From: Listeria valentina
GTDB taxonomy: Bacteria > Bacillota > Bacilli > Lactobacillales > Listeriaceae
Direction: 5' to 3'
Assembly (NCBI RefSeq): GCF_011800755.1
Contig: NZ_JAATJW010000005.1
Coordinates: forward strand, 28,059-92,058
DNA length: 64,000 nt
Below, in pieces: positions 16,707 through 25,117 of the stretch (within the stretch, counting starts at the first letter, position 1; each line of letters starts with the position of its first letter). The translations under genes were made by a program, and so were the position numbers. The notes beneath the pieces were generated by a model. That model did not search any database. It was not told where the DNA came from and saw only the letters and a program-made list of their open reading frames with translations.

Positions 16707-17069
16707 TTGACAGAGTGGACAATCATTAAAACGAAGGGCGAATATGAACCTTGGTGGTTTTTTGAAGACTGGGAAGAGACGATTCTTGATCGTTTCCGTT
16801 TTAATGAAAAGGAAGAAGCTTTTAAGAAATATAAAATAGTTGCGGAGGAAATGATTCAAAATTACCCGCACCATGCGCTAAAAAAACAAGTGCTATTCGC
16901 TGCTTGGAACGAAGAAGAAATCGAGTACTGCGAAGACTGTGAGGATGACATTCAAACTTTTCATGGACTGATTCTTATGGAAGACGGGAAAGTATATGTG
17001 CCGAAATCTGAAGAAGTCAATACGTGGTTTAGCGAAGTAGCAGCTTTTGAAACAAAGCCTATAGATTAA
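16707..17069 (+). CDS. DUF1033-family protein
   Basis: About 120 aa, acidic and soluble. The N-terminal GEYEPWWFFEDWEETI block is the signature of the DUF1033 family found in Listeria, streptococci and relatives; no biochemical function is known to me. C77 and C80 in YCEDCEDDIQTF form a CxxC pair in this protein. An ATG at 16698 abuts the ribosome site, while the TTG at 16707 lies 8 bases after AGGAGA and is preferred. fni starts 13 bp downstream, so the two share the promoter at 16646. Confidence 0.75.
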   Translation: MTEWTIIKTKGEYEPWWFFEDWEETILDRFRFNEKEEAFKKYKIVAEEMIQNYPHHALKKQVLFAAWNEEEIEYCEDCEDDIQTFHGLILMEDGKVYVPKSEEVNTWFSEVAAFETKPID

Positions 17070-17082
17070 GGATGGGAAAACT

Positions 17083-18174
17083 TTGGAAAACAAGGAAGAT
17101 CTTTTGCGAGAACGTAGAAAAGACGAGCACGTGACACTTGCATACAATAGCTACAAGAAACAAGGGACTAGCTTCAACGATTTAAAAATCTTGGGGACTT
17201 CGCTCCCTCGAATTGGCGTTAGCGAAGTAGATCTTACGACAAGCTTTGCGGGCCTTCGTTTTAAGTGGCCGTTTTATATTAATGCCATGACAGGTGGAAG
17301 TGCTCACACAAAGAAAATCAATCAAGAGTTGGCGGAGATTGCTCGAGAAACGGAAATAGCAATGGCTGTTGGCTCGCAGTCCGCCGCTCTAAAAAATCAA
17401 GCGCTTGAATCAACTTTTCGCATCGCTCGGGAAGTCAATCCGTCGGGACAATTATTTGCCAATGTGAGTCCAGAAGTGCCCGTGGAACAAGCTAAAAGAG
17501 CAATCGAAATGCTTGAAGCGGACTTATTACAAATTCATATTAATCCGGCTCAAGAACTGGTGATGAAAGAAGGAGACCGTGAATTTGGTCACTGGATAGA
17601 AAGCTTGAAGCGCTATGTGGAAGAAATCAAAATTCCAATTGTTGTGAAAGAAGTTGGATTCGGCATGCGGAAAGAAACCGTTGCAAAGCTTGGTGAGTTA
17701 GGGATTCGTACGGTGGATCTGGGCGGAAAAGGGGGCACTAATTTCGCTCAAATTGAAAATGATCGGCGCCGGGACCATGCTTTCGATTTCTTGACAGATT
17801 GGGGACTAACGACTGCTGAAAGTTTACTTGATTTGCAGAATGCGGAATTGACGAATGTGGAATTTTTGGCTTCTGGCGGAATCAAATCAGCACTTGATAT
17901 GGTAAAAGCTTATCGTTTAGGAGCAAGAAGCGCAGGAATGGCTGGCAAAATTTTGTACCGGCTGAAAAAAGACGGAAAGGAAGCGGCTATTTCGGAAATT
18001 GAACAATTAAAGGAAAGTTTAGCGGCTTTATTTGTTCTATTAGATTCCAAAAATTTAAGTGAGATAAAGCAAGTTCCATTAATCGTTTCAGGCGAATTAA
18101 AGGATTTTTGTGAAGCACGTCAAATTGACTATCAAAATTTGGCTAACCCTAAAAAGAGCGATCTCAACTTTTGA
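17083..18174 (+). CDS. fni: Type 2 isopentenyl-diphosphate delta-isomerase (FMN-dependent)
   Basis: 363 aa from a TTG start. It interconverts IPP and DMAPP for isoprenoid synthesis and needs FMN, NADPH and Mg2+. The TIM-barrel family motifs are visible: RRKDEHVTLA (residues 11-20), FYINAMTGGS, AVGSQSAAL, VVKEVGFGM, DLGGKGGTNFAQIEN and ASGGIKSALDMVKAYRLGA. It is the only IPP isomerase seen here. The last codons lie inside the terminator stem. Confidence 0.95.
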   Translation: MENKEDLLRERRKDEHVTLAYNSYKKQGTSFNDLKILGTSLPRIGVSEVDLTTSFAGLRFKWPFYINAMTGGSAHTKKINQELAEIARETEIAMAVGSQSAALKNQALESTFRIAREVNPSGQLFANVSPEVPVEQAKRAIEMLEADLLQIHINPAQELVMKEGDREFGHWIESLKRYVEEIKIPIVVKEVGFGMRKETVAKLGELGIRTVDLGGKGGTNFAQIENDRRRDHAFDFLTDWGLTTAESLLDLQNAELTNVEFLASGGIKSALDMVKAYRLGARSAGMAGKILYRLKKDGKEAAISEIEQLKESLAALFVLLDSKNLSEIKQVPLIVSGELKDFCEARQIDYQNLANPKKSDLNF

Positions 18175-18184
18175 GATCGCTCTT
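18154..18184. terminator. Bidirectional terminator overlapping the 3' end of fni
   Basis: AAGAGCGATCTCAA (18154-18167) and TTGAGATCGCTCTT (18171-18184) form a perfect 14-bp stem around CTT; the fni stop TGA (18172-18174) is inside the 3' arm. It serves convergent fni and trhO. Confidence 0.8.
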
Positions 18185-18191
18185 CCATTAT

Positions 18192-19160
18192 TTATTTCGC
18201 AGAAGATGTTTCTAGACTTTCACCAATGGCGTTTAAGCGGGCTTCAAGTTGCTCTTCTGTTAAATTATGTTTTTTGACATAAAGATTATCTGGATGCACA
18301 CGGCATTCATGAGAACAGCTGTGCAAGTATTTTTCATCGTTTTCTTCAGAGGCAAGAATTTGTTTATTGCAATGCGGATTAGCACAATTAATGTAACGTT
18401 CACAAGGCGTCCCGTCGAAATGATCTTTCCCGACGATTGTGTGATCTACACGGTTGATTGGAACGGAAATGCGTTCATCAAAAACATACATCATGCCATC
18501 CCAGAATTCACCTTTTGTTTTTTCATCTTTTCCATAAGTAGCAATACCACCATGAAGCTGAGCAACGTCATCAAAACCAGCTGTTTTTAACCAACCGGAG
18601 AATTTTTCACAACGAATGCCGCCGGTGCAGTAGGTAACCACTTTTTTGCCATCAAATTGATCTCGATTTTCTTCGACCCAATTTGGTAGTTCACGAAAAG
18701 CTTTGATATCGGGACGAATAGCTCCACGAAAATGGCCAAGGTCATATTCATAATCGTTTCTTGCATCTAAAATGACTGTATCCGGGTCTTGCAACGCTTC
18801 ACGAAATTCTTCAGGTTCAAGATACTTTCCGGTCACTTCAAGCGGGCTAAGGTCTTGTTCCAAATGAAGGGACACAATTTCCTTACGTGGACGAACAAAC
18901 ATTTTTTTGAAAGCATGTTTATCAGCTTCGTCAATTTTGAAGACCATATCCGAAAATCTTGGATCAGCATGCATTGCATTTTTATACTTTTCAGTTGCCT
19001 CAGTCGTTCCCGAAACGGTTCCATTGATTCCTTCTTCAGCAACAAGAATACGTCCTTTTAGTCCAATTTCTTTACAAAAAGCAAGATGCTCTTTCGCAAA
19101 GGTTTCTGGATCATCAATTGTCGTGTATTTGTAGTATAACAACACTTGATAGTCACTCAT
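18192..19160 (-). CDS. trhO: Rhodanese-domain tRNA U34 hydroxylase TrhO (YceA/YbfQ family)
   Basis: 322 aa. Oxygen-dependent hydroxylation of wobble uridine to 5-hydroxyuridine is the known role of this family. An N-terminal ferredoxin-like UPF0176 domain (about 1-95, with [13 protein letters not shown]) is followed by a rhodanese domain (about 115-215) with catalytic C178 in [19 protein letters not shown]-terminal cysteine cluster ([15 protein letters not shown] ... [15 protein letters not shown]) may bind metal. It has its own promoter divergent from yitT. Confidence 0.92.
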   Translation of the reverse strand: MSDYQVLLYYKYTTIDDPETFAKEHLAFCKEIGLKGRILVAEEGINGTVSGTTEATEKYKNAMHADPRFSDMVFKIDEADKHAFKKMFVRPRKEIVSLHLEQDLSPLEVTGKYLEPEEFREALQDPDTVILDARNDYEYDLGHFRGAIRPDIKAFRELPNWVEENRDQFDGKKVVTYCTGGIRCEKFSGWLKTAGFDDVAQLHGGIATYGKDEKTKGEFWDGMMYVFDERISVPINRVDHTIVGKDHFDGTPCERYINCANPHCNKQILASEENDEKYLHSCSHECRVHPDNLYVKKHNLTEEQLEARLNAIGESLETSSAK

Positions 19161-19242
19161 ATTTTTTTACCACCTTTAGTTTTGTGTTTTTGCTTGTGAA
19201 AAGTGCAGCATATGAATCATCTCCGCACATTGCGCAACTATA

Positions 19243-19272
19243 ACTATACTATAGATAAGTAGCAGGCTGCAA
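19243..19272 (-). promoter_or_regulatory. Promoter of trhO
   Basis: On the minus strand TTGCAG (19267-19272) and TATAGT (19243-19248) are 18 bp apart. A second overlapping TATAGT (19248-19253) is too close to the -35. Confidence 0.45.
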
Positions 19273-19301
19273 GAAAAAATTCTTGCATATGATAACGAGA
19301 A

Positions 19302-19331
19302 AAGACAAGGATAGACCGCTTATGCTATACT
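19302..19331 (+). promoter_or_regulatory. Promoter of yitT
   Basis: AAGACA (19302-19307) and an extended -10 TGCTATACT (19323-19331), spaced by 18 bp. Confidence 0.5.
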
Positions 19332-19413
19332 TAAAAAGAGTAAAAAAATTAATAAAACGCAAAATGTTTTCTGATAAATGAGCAAATTGTAAAGTGACAG
19401 GAAGTGACGAACT

Positions 19414-20331
19414 ATGAAGTCAGACAGCTTATTGCTAGAAGAAAAAGCGGCGCAGGAAGTAAAGCTTTATCGCCGTAGGAAATGGAAATGGTTTACATAC
19501 CGTTTTTTGATGATTACGATCGGTGCCATCCTCATGGGAATCGGTCTTGAACTTTTCCTCGTAAATAATCAGATTCTAGATGGTGGAATCGTCGGCATCT
19601 CGATTATTGTTTCTCAACTTACGCCGCTACCCCTTGGCGTACTTACCTTTGTTTTAAATATTCCTTTTTTTATTATTGGTTACCGAAAGATTGGCAAAGT
19701 CTTTGCTCTTTTCACATTATACGGGATTGCCGTCATGTCGACTGTGACGCTCCTTCTTCATTCAGCACATCCCGTTACAGATGATCTTTTGCTCGCTACA
19801 GTTTTCGGGGGGGTGACGCTCGGGCTTGGTGTTGGCCTCGTTATTCGCAATGGTGGAGCACTTGATGGAACAGAGATTGTTTCGATCATTGTGAACGGGA
19901 AAACCCCTTTTTCAACAGGACAAATTATTATGGTCATTAACATCTTAATTTTTTCAGTAGCTGGTTTTGCTTTTAACTGGGACCGTGCGATGTATTCGCT
20001 GATTACTTATTTTTTAGCATACAAAGTGATTGATATTGTTATTCAGGGAATGGATGAATCTAAAAGTGCATTTATTATTAGCCGTTATCACGAAGAAATT
20101 GGTCTTGAAATTATGGAACAACTCGGAAAAAGCGTCACTTATATTGAAGCAACAGGTGGATATTCAGGTGAAATGAATAAAGTGATTTTCGTGATTATTT
20201 CGCGGTTTGAAGAAGTTAAATTGAAATCAATCTTGGATGAGATTGATCCGGATGCTTTCTTAGCCGTCGGTGGAAGCATGTCCGAAGTTAAAGGCGGGAA
20301 AATGATGACAAAGCGAACTCCTCATCTTTAA
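19414..20331 (+). CDS. yitT: YitT-family membrane protein (DUF161/DUF2179)
   Basis: 305 aa. Six or so membrane helices fill residues 25-215: helices begin near RFLMITIGAILMGIGLELFLV, PLGVLTFVLNIPFFIIGY, FALFTLYGIAVMSTVTLLL, LLATVFGGVTLGLGVGLVIR and QIIMVINILIFSVAGFAF. The YitT hallmark RNGGALDGTEIVSI sits in the middle. The C-terminal cytosolic DUF2179 domain (about 220-300) includes GYSGEMNKVIFVIISRFE and FLAVGGSMSEVKGG. The transported substrate is unknown. Its stop codon is in the loop of its terminator. Confidence 0.9.
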   Translation: MKSDSLLLEEKAAQEVKLYRRRKWKWFTYRFLMITIGAILMGIGLELFLVNNQILDGGIVGISIIVSQLTPLPLGVLTFVLNIPFFIIGYRKIGKVFALFTLYGIAVMSTVTLLLHSAHPVTDDLLLATVFGGVTLGLGVGLVIRNGGALDGTEIVSIIVNGKTPFSTGQIIMVINILIFSVAGFAFNWDRAMYSLITYFLAYKVIDIVIQGMDESKSAFIISRYHEEIGLEIMEQLGKSVTYIEATGGYSGEMNKVIFVIISRFEEVKLKSILDEIDPDAFLAVGGSMSEVKGGKMMTKRTPHL

Positions 20332-20349
20332 AGGGAGGAGTTTTCTTTT
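20316..20349 (+). terminator. Terminator overlapping the end of yitT
   Basis: AACTCCTC (20316-20323) pairs with GAGGAGTT (20335-20342), followed by TTCTTTT. The downstream edge touches the CtsR-like site of the next gene. Confidence 0.7.
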
Positions 20350-20376
20350 GACCTTTGTTGACCAAACAGTTAAAAT
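20347..20376 (+). promoter_or_regulatory. clpP1 promoter with overlapping CtsR-type heptad repeat
   Basis: TTTGACC (20347-20353), TTT, GTTGACC (20357-20363): a tandem heptad in the reverse-complement orientation of the CtsR consensus (A/G)GTCAAA-NAN-(A/G)GTCAAA, with one mismatch. The first heptad contains the -35 TTGACC (20348-20353), 17 bp from the -10 TAAAAT (20371-20376), so CtsR binding would block RNA polymerase. This predicts heat-shock control. Confidence 0.6.
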
Positions 20377-20407
20377 GAGTACATGAGCAAAGAGAGGATG
20401 TGTCGAA

Positions 20408-20980
20408 ATGGCAGAAGAAAACAAATCAAAAGATATGAGTCAGATTTTGACTGAAAAATTGATTGATACGCGTACTATCTTCCTTTACGGAGAAATCAAT
20501 CAAGATTTAGCAAAAGAAGTTTCAAAACAGCTTTTACTTTTGGCAGCTTTAGGTGACGAACCGATTACGATTTTTATCAATAGTCAAGGTGGTCACGTAG
20601 AATCAGGCGATACTATTCATGATATGATCCAGTATATTAAACCAGAAGTTCGAGTTATTGGAACTGGCTGGGTGGCGAGTGCAGGAATTACCATCTATTT
20701 GGCTGCGAAAAAAGAAAATCGGTACAGCTTACCAAATACTCGTTATATGATTCATCAACCACTCGGTGGCGTTCAAGGTCAAAGTAGTGAAATCGAAATT
20801 GAAGCTCGCGAAATTGTACGGATGCGTGAAAGAATTAACCGTTTAATTAGCGAAGCAACTGGACAAGATTTTGAAAAAGTTGTCGAAGATACAGATCGCA
20901 ATTTCTGGCTTTCGGCTAACGAAGCGATTGACTATGGAATCGTTAATCAAATTATTCAAAATCAAAGTGAAGTGAAATAA
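20408..20980 (+). CDS. clpP1: ClpP1-type ATP-dependent protease subunit with Asn in the catalytic triad
   Basis: 190 aa, a ClpP-fold protease subunit. The nucleophile S91 is in GWVASAGI and H116 in YMIHQP. The third triad position, Asp in ordinary ClpP, aligns with N165 in DRNFWLSANEAIDYG. An Asn there is the known feature of Listeria ClpP1, which is poorly active alone and forms mixed tetradecamers with ClpP2. The N-terminus is not a typical cleaved propeptide. It lies between yitT and ftsK and has its own promoter and terminator. Bacillus subtilis has the ClpP-like tepA beside spoIIIE, so location alone could suggest TepA, but the sequence looks like a Clp protease subunit. Confidence 0.82.
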   Translation: MAEENKSKDMSQILTEKLIDTRTIFLYGEINQDLAKEVSKQLLLLAALGDEPITIFINSQGGHVESGDTIHDMIQYIKPEVRVIGTGWVASAGITIYLAAKKENRYSLPNTRYMIHQPLGGVQGQSSEIEIEAREIVRMRERINRLISEATGQDFEKVVEDTDRNFWLSANEAIDYGIVNQIIQNQSEVK

Positions 20981-20984
20981 CACT

Positions 20985-21022
20985 AAACTGGACAACTCTC
21001 TTGATAGAGTGTCCAGTTTTTT
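20985..21022 (+). terminator. Terminator of clpP1
   Basis: AAACTGGACA (20985-20994) pairs with TGTCCAGTTT (21010-21019), with inner ACTCTC/GAGT pairing and a T run. Confidence 0.85.
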
Positions 21023-21077
21023 ACGTACATTTGTTTGCTAAATAGGTCTTTTGGTGGAGTTTGTCATTTATCTCATG

Positions 21078-21086
21078 TGCTATAAT
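21078..21086 (+). promoter_or_regulatory. Extended -10 promoter of ftsK
   Basis: TGCTATAAT, a TGn-extended consensus -10, with no good -35 at 17 bp. It lies inside the longer open frame that starts at 21051, which argues for the downstream TTG start. Confidence 0.55.
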
Positions 21087-21122
21087 AAGACCAGTATGTT
21101 GACTAGATTGGGAGGAGATTTT

Positions 21123-23444
21123 TTGGCTGCACAAAAGAAAAAGACCAATGCGGCAGGAAAACGCAAGGGAACACGTTCAAAGAAAAAACAAAATCACTAC
21201 GGAAAAGAGATTAGCGGATTCATTTTAATTGTTATCGGCTTACTCGGTTTATTCCAGCTTGGTTTTGTTGGAACTTTTTTCTATACAGTAGGTGAGCTTA
21301 TACTTGGTTCACTTAGTTTAGCTTTACTGCTTGGTATGATTATTTGCGGGGGCTATTTACTAATCAAAAGAACGGCTCCTCACTTTTTTGCTAAACGCCT
21401 TGTAGGAATTTATTTAATTGCAATTGGTCTCGCTGTTTTACTACATATGAGCTTAATGTTAAAAGCTCTTCCTGCAGATCAAACGATTCTAGGATTTTCT
21501 AATCATCTAGCCTTTCAAAACATTCTTCATCCTGAACAAATTGCTTCTGTCGGTGGCGGGATGATTGGAGCTGTTATTACTGCAATCACTTATTTTCTTA
21601 TTTCGGCAGTTGGCACAAATATTTTTGCGCTGTTTTTAGTTGTGTTTGGTTTATCGCTTGCTTCTGGAGTCCCGTTAAGTGTGGTTTGGGAGAAGTTACG
21701 GGCCGTTTATGCAAATTGGAGAGAAAAAGCGCGGCTTGCAAAAGAAAAAGCTGAATTACGCAAAGCGAAGCAAGAATTAAAGAAACAAGAAAAAGAACAA
21801 GCAAAAGTAGAATCAGATAATAATGTCAAAGAGCCAGTGGAAAAGGTTGTAAAAGAAGAGAAAGAGAATAAACCACCAATTATCTCGAATTTTAATGCCG
21901 CAAAAAAAGAAGAAAATACTACAAAAGAAACAGCTAGAAATGCTAGTCAACAAGCTGAAGGGGAAGAAGAAGCCATTCAAGAAATGCGCTTTGAGCAGGA
22001 ATCATTTGAAAATGAAATCTATCAACTTCCACCATTATCGCTTTTAAATGAAGCTAAATCAGTAGATCAATCTAAAGAATATCAACAAATTGAAGCAAAT
22101 GCGCGGAAACTGGAAGAAACTTTTGATAGTTTTGGTGTAAAAGCGAAAATAACTCAAGTACACTTAGGACCTGCGGTTACGAAATATGAAGTGCAACCAG
22201 CAGTGGGAGTAAAAGTAAGTCGGATTGTTTCTCTTAGCGATGATATTGCGCTTGCACTTGCAGCAAAAGATATTCGGATTGAAGCGCCTATTCCTGGGAA
22301 ATCAGCAATCGGGATTGAAGTTGCGAACCAACAAGTGGCAATGGTTACGCTTCGGGAAGTGTTAGAAAACAATAGCCAAAATCATCCTGAAGACAAACTT
22401 CAAATTGCTCTTGGTCGTGATATTTCGGGAGATGCGGTTTTAGCCCATTTAAATAAAATGCCACATTTACTTGTTGCTGGGTCGACAGGAAGCGGAAAAT
22501 CTGTTTGTATCAATGGCATTATTACAAGTATTTTACTCCGCGCTAAACCGCATGAAGTAAAAATGATGATGATTGATCCGAAAATGGTGGAACTTAACGT
22601 GTATAATGGGATTCCCCATTTACTTGCACCAGTTGTAACGAACCCTAAAAAAGCAGCACAAGCCTTGCAAAAAATCGTGGCAGAGATGGAACGTCGCTAT
22701 GATTTGTTTTCTCATACTGGAACACGAAACATGGAAGGCTATAATGAACAGGTGCGAAAACATAACGAAAAAAATGAAGAAAAACAAGCAGAACTTCCTT
22801 ACATTGTTGTCATTGTGGATGAACTGGCTGACTTGATGATGGTTGCATCAAACGATGTAGAAGATGCGATTACAAGACTTGCTCAAATGGCTCGGGCAGC
22901 GGGTATCCATTTGATTATCGCAACGCAAAGACCTTCTGTTGATGTTATCACTGGGGTGATTAAAGCAAATATCCCTTCAAGAATTGCTTTTGCAGTTTCA
23001 AGTGCAACCGATTCTCGGACGATTTTAGATATGGGGGGAGCAGAAAAGTTGTTAGGCCGAGGAGACATGCTATTCTTGCCGGTCGGATCAAGTAAACCAA
23101 CCCGTGTGCAAGGTGCTTTTCTGTCTGACGAGGAAGTAGAAAATATTGTTGATTTTACAATTTCACAGCAAAAAGCACAATATGATGAAGAGATGATTCC
23201 TGACGATATTCCTGAACACACAGAGGAAGCGGAAGATGAGCTATATGACGAGGCGGTGGCTCTTGTGGTTGAAATGCAAACAGCTTCTGTTTCGATGTTG
23301 CAACGGAAATTTAGAATTGGTTACAACCGAGCAGCGCGCTTGATTGATGAAATGGAGCAACGCGGGGTTGTTGGCCCGCACGAAGGGAGCAAACCACGTC
23401 GTGTAAATGTAGAATCACTCGGAGATTCTGACATGGAAGATTAA
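21123..23444 (+). CDS. ftsK: DNA translocase FtsK/SpoIIIE
   Basis: About 773 aa from a TTG 8 bases after GGAGGAG, giving [16 protein letters not shown]. After a basic N-terminus come four membrane helices (about 30-180), a Lys/Glu-rich linker (about 200-300), and the motor: alpha/beta domains with Walker [15 protein letters not shown] near 452 and Walker [16 protein letters not shown]. The C-terminal gamma winged helix ([38 protein letters not shown]) reads KOPS/SRS polarity sequences. It pumps chromosome termini through the closing septum. The frame is open from 21051, but the promoter at 21078 excludes that start. Confidence 0.95.
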   Translation: MAAQKKKTNAAGKRKGTRSKKKQNHYGKEISGFILIVIGLLGLFQLGFVGTFFYTVGELILGSLSLALLLGMIICGGYLLIKRTAPHFFAKRLVGIYLIAIGLAVLLHMSLMLKALPADQTILGFSNHLAFQNILHPEQIASVGGGMIGAVITAITYFLISAVGTNIFALFLVVFGLSLASGVPLSVVWEKLRAVYANWREKARLAKEKAELRKAKQELKKQEKEQAKVESDNNVKEPVEKVVKEEKENKPPIISNFNAAKKEENTTKETARNASQQAEGEEEAIQEMRFEQESFENEIYQLPPLSLLNEAKSVDQSKEYQQIEANARKLEETFDSFGVKAKITQVHLGPAVTKYEVQPAVGVKVSRIVSLSDDIALALAAKDIRIEAPIPGKSAIGIEVANQQVAMVTLREVLENNSQNHPEDKLQIALGRDISGDAVLAHLNKMPHLLVAGSTGSGKSVCINGIITSILLRAKPHEVKMMMIDPKMVELNVYNGIPHLLAPVVTNPKKAAQALQKIVAEMERRYDLFSHTGTRNMEGYNEQVRKHNEKNEEKQAELPYIVVIVDELADLMMVASNDVEDAITRLAQMARAAGIHLIIATQRPSVDVITGVIKANIPSRIAFAVSSATDSRTILDMGGAEKLLGRGDMLFLPVGSSKPTRVQGAFLSDEEVENIVDFTISQQKAQYDEEMIPDDIPEHTEEAEDELYDEAVALVVEMQTASVSMLQRKFRIGYNRAARLIDEMEQRGVVGPHEGSKPRRVNVESLGDSDMED

Positions 23445-23449
23445 AAAAG

Positions 23450-23479
23450 TACGCCTTTCCTAGAGAGGCGTATTTTTTT
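23450..23479 (+). terminator. Terminator of ftsK
   Basis: TACGCCT-ttcctagag-AGGCGTA stem followed by a T7 run. Confidence 0.8.
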
Positions 23480-23488
23480 GAAGTGAAT

Positions 23489-23503
23489 AATTTTCTGAAT
23501 TAA
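23489..23503 (+). promoter_or_regulatory. Weak CodY-like box upstream of tcsA
   Basis: AATTTTCTGAATTAA matches 11 of 15 positions of the CodY consensus AATTTTCWGAAAATT. It lies about 30 bp upstream of the tcsA -35. The related guanosine transporter operon of B. subtilis is CodY-controlled, which makes this worth noting, but four mismatches leave it uncertain. Confidence 0.3.
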
Positions 23504-23531
23504 CTTGCATTGAGAAAAGCCAAATTATGAA

Positions 23532-23560
23532 TTTATTTCTAGGAGAGAACATGGTATATT
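23532..23560 (+). promoter_or_regulatory. Promoter of tcsA
   Basis: TTTATT (23532-23537) and TATATT (23555-23560) are 17 bp apart, with TG at 23552-23553 making an extended -10. The leader to the GTG is about 135 nt; it holds ACGGTTT (23578-23584 region) complementary to AAACCGT (23652-23658 region). No purine riboswitch core is recognisable. Confidence 0.55.
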
Positions 23561-23699
23561 AAAGAGAGTTGGAGAATACGGTTTCAGGGAAAGTTTTCTT
23601 CCAATATCAAACTGAATATACATATTGTCATTGGGAGAAAATGTTCGTGGTAAACCGTTAAATCTAGCACACAATTTATCTCTTGGGAGGGGTTTACAA

Positions 23700-24761
23700 G
23701 TGAAAAAGCGTACATTTGCTTTGGCACTCACACTGATTCTTACTTCTGCGGTCGTTCTTGGCGCATGTGGTTCGAAGGGCTCTGGAAGTAAGGGTAGTGA
23801 CAAGGACTTCACAGTAGCGATGGTTACTGATACTGGCGGAGTAGATGACCGCTCGTTTAACCAATCAGCTTGGGAAGGACTTAAGGAATTTGGTAAAGCG
23901 AACGACATGAAAAAAGGGCAAGATGGTTACAATTATTTGCAATCAGCTTCTGAAGCAGACTACAAAACTAATTTGAACACTGCTGTTCGTTCAAACTATG
24001 ACTTGATTTTTGGGATTGGCTATAAGTTAAAAGAAGCGCTAGAAACGGTTTCTAAGCAAAACCCGGATAATCACTTTGCTATCGTAGATGATGTGATTAA
24101 TGATCGCAAAAACGTAGCAAGCATTGGCTTTAAAGACAATGATGGTTCATTCCTTGTTGGTGTTGTTGCTGGACTCACAACAAAGACGAATAAAGTTGGC
24201 TTTGTTGGTGGCGTAAAAGGCGCAGTTATTGATCGCTTTGAAGCTGGATTTGTTGAAGGCGTTAAAGCTGTAAATCCTGATGCCAAAATTGATGTTCAAT
24301 ATGCCAATGATTTTGCAAAAGCTGATAAAGGACAACAAATTGCATCAACTATGTATTCAAGTGGCGTAGATGTGATCTTCCATGCCGCTGGGGGTACTGG
24401 AAATGGTGTATTCGCGGAAGCGAAAAACTTGAAGAAAAAAGATCCAAGCCGTGCAGTTTGGGTAATCGGTGTTGACCGTGATCAGTGGGATGAAGGAAAA
24501 GTAACAGCTAATGATGGTAAAGATTACAATGTTACGCTTACTTCTGAAATTAAACGTGTTGATGTTGCGGTAAATGATCTTTCTAAACGTGCTAAAAAAG
24601 GCGACTTCCCTGGGGGAGAAAAAATCGAATATGGTCTTGATAAAGATGCTGTAGGGCTATCTTCACATCAAGATAATATCTCAAAAGATGTTCTTAAAAA
24701 AGTTGATGAGTATAAACAAAAAATTGTAGACGGAGACATTAAAGTTCCAGAAAAACCTTGA
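23700..24761 (+). CDS. tcsA: BMP-family nucleoside-binding lipoprotein (TcsA)
   Basis: 353 aa from a GTG 7 bases after GGGAGGGG. The lipoprotein signal MKKRTFALALTLILTSAVVLGAC has its lipidated Cys at C23, followed by a Gly/Ser/Lys linker. The BMP (PnrA-like) fold is shown by VAMVTDTGGVDDRSFNQSAWEGLKEF, GIGYKLKEAL, VGFVGGVKGAVIDRFEAGFVEGVKAV and WVIGVDRDQWDEGK. It is the extracellular receptor for the ABC transporter encoded just downstream. L. monocytogenes TcsA is known as a CD4 T-cell-stimulating antigen. Nucleoside, probably purine, is the likely ligand. Confidence 0.93.
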   Translation: MKKRTFALALTLILTSAVVLGACGSKGSGSKGSDKDFTVAMVTDTGGVDDRSFNQSAWEGLKEFGKANDMKKGQDGYNYLQSASEADYKTNLNTAVRSNYDLIFGIGYKLKEALETVSKQNPDNHFAIVDDVINDRKNVASIGFKDNDGSFLVGVVAGLTTKTNKVGFVGGVKGAVIDRFEAGFVEGVKAVNPDAKIDVQYANDFAKADKGQQIASTMYSSGVDVIFHAAGGTGNGVFAEAKNLKKKDPSRAVWVIGVDRDQWDEGKVTANDGKDYNVTLTSEIKRVDVAVNDLSKRAKKGDFPGGEKIEYGLDKDAVGLSSHQDNISKDVLKKVDEYKQKIVDGDIKVPEKP

Positions 24762-24774
24762 TGATTCTGTTTTT

Positions 24775-24801
24775 GAGCCGGCTTTTTGCCGGCTCTCTTT
24801 C
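24775..24801 (+). terminator. Terminator between tcsA and the ABC genes
   Basis: GAGCCGGC-ttttt-GCCGGCTC followed by TCTTTC. The weak T tract would allow some read-through into the transporter genes, fitting a surplus of receptor over transporter. Confidence 0.75.
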
Positions 24802-24888
24802 AAAATAAGTTGAAACCGCTTACTATGATAAGTAAACCCTTTTACTAAGAAGTTTTTTAGCTATTTTTTATTTTTTTCTAAATTAAGA

Positions 24889-24917
24889 TTGCAATGAACG
24901 GCAAATAGAAATAAAAT
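24889..24917 (+). promoter_or_regulatory. Promoter of the nucleoside ABC transporter genes, with a long leader
   Basis: TTGCAA (24889-24894) and TAAAAT (24912-24917) are 17 bp apart. The leader of about 190 nt to 25118 contains two simple hairpins (TTTAGAA/TTCTAAA near 24940-24966 and AACCT/AGGTT near 24995-25021). No known riboswitch was recognised. The rest of the 356-bp tcsA-ATPase gap shows no gene. Confidence 0.5.
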
Positions 24918-25117
24918 AAAGTGACATCTTTTTTAGCAATTTAGAAGCAGAGAATAAATTTCTAAAGAGCTTTAAAACTGTTGCTTACAAACGAACCTAT
25001 TAACAGATAAAAAACAGGTTTACCCACTTCGAGGAAAAATCTGGAGAGGCCACATTTTTCGTGAGAAATGATGTCGAGCCGTTTTTCTGTAATAAAAGCG
25101 ATAAAGGGAGTGAGAAT

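Noticed and set aside
21051..21122. Upstream start for ftsK
   Set aside because: The extended -10 at 21078-21086 lies within it, so the mRNA would start downstream; the TTG at 21123 follows GGAGGAG.
23561..23699. Purine riboswitch in the tcsA leader
   Set aside because: A GTTTTCTTCC segment looks a little like the J2/3 GTTTCTACC element, but the P1, J1/2 and J3/1 conserved bases are missing.
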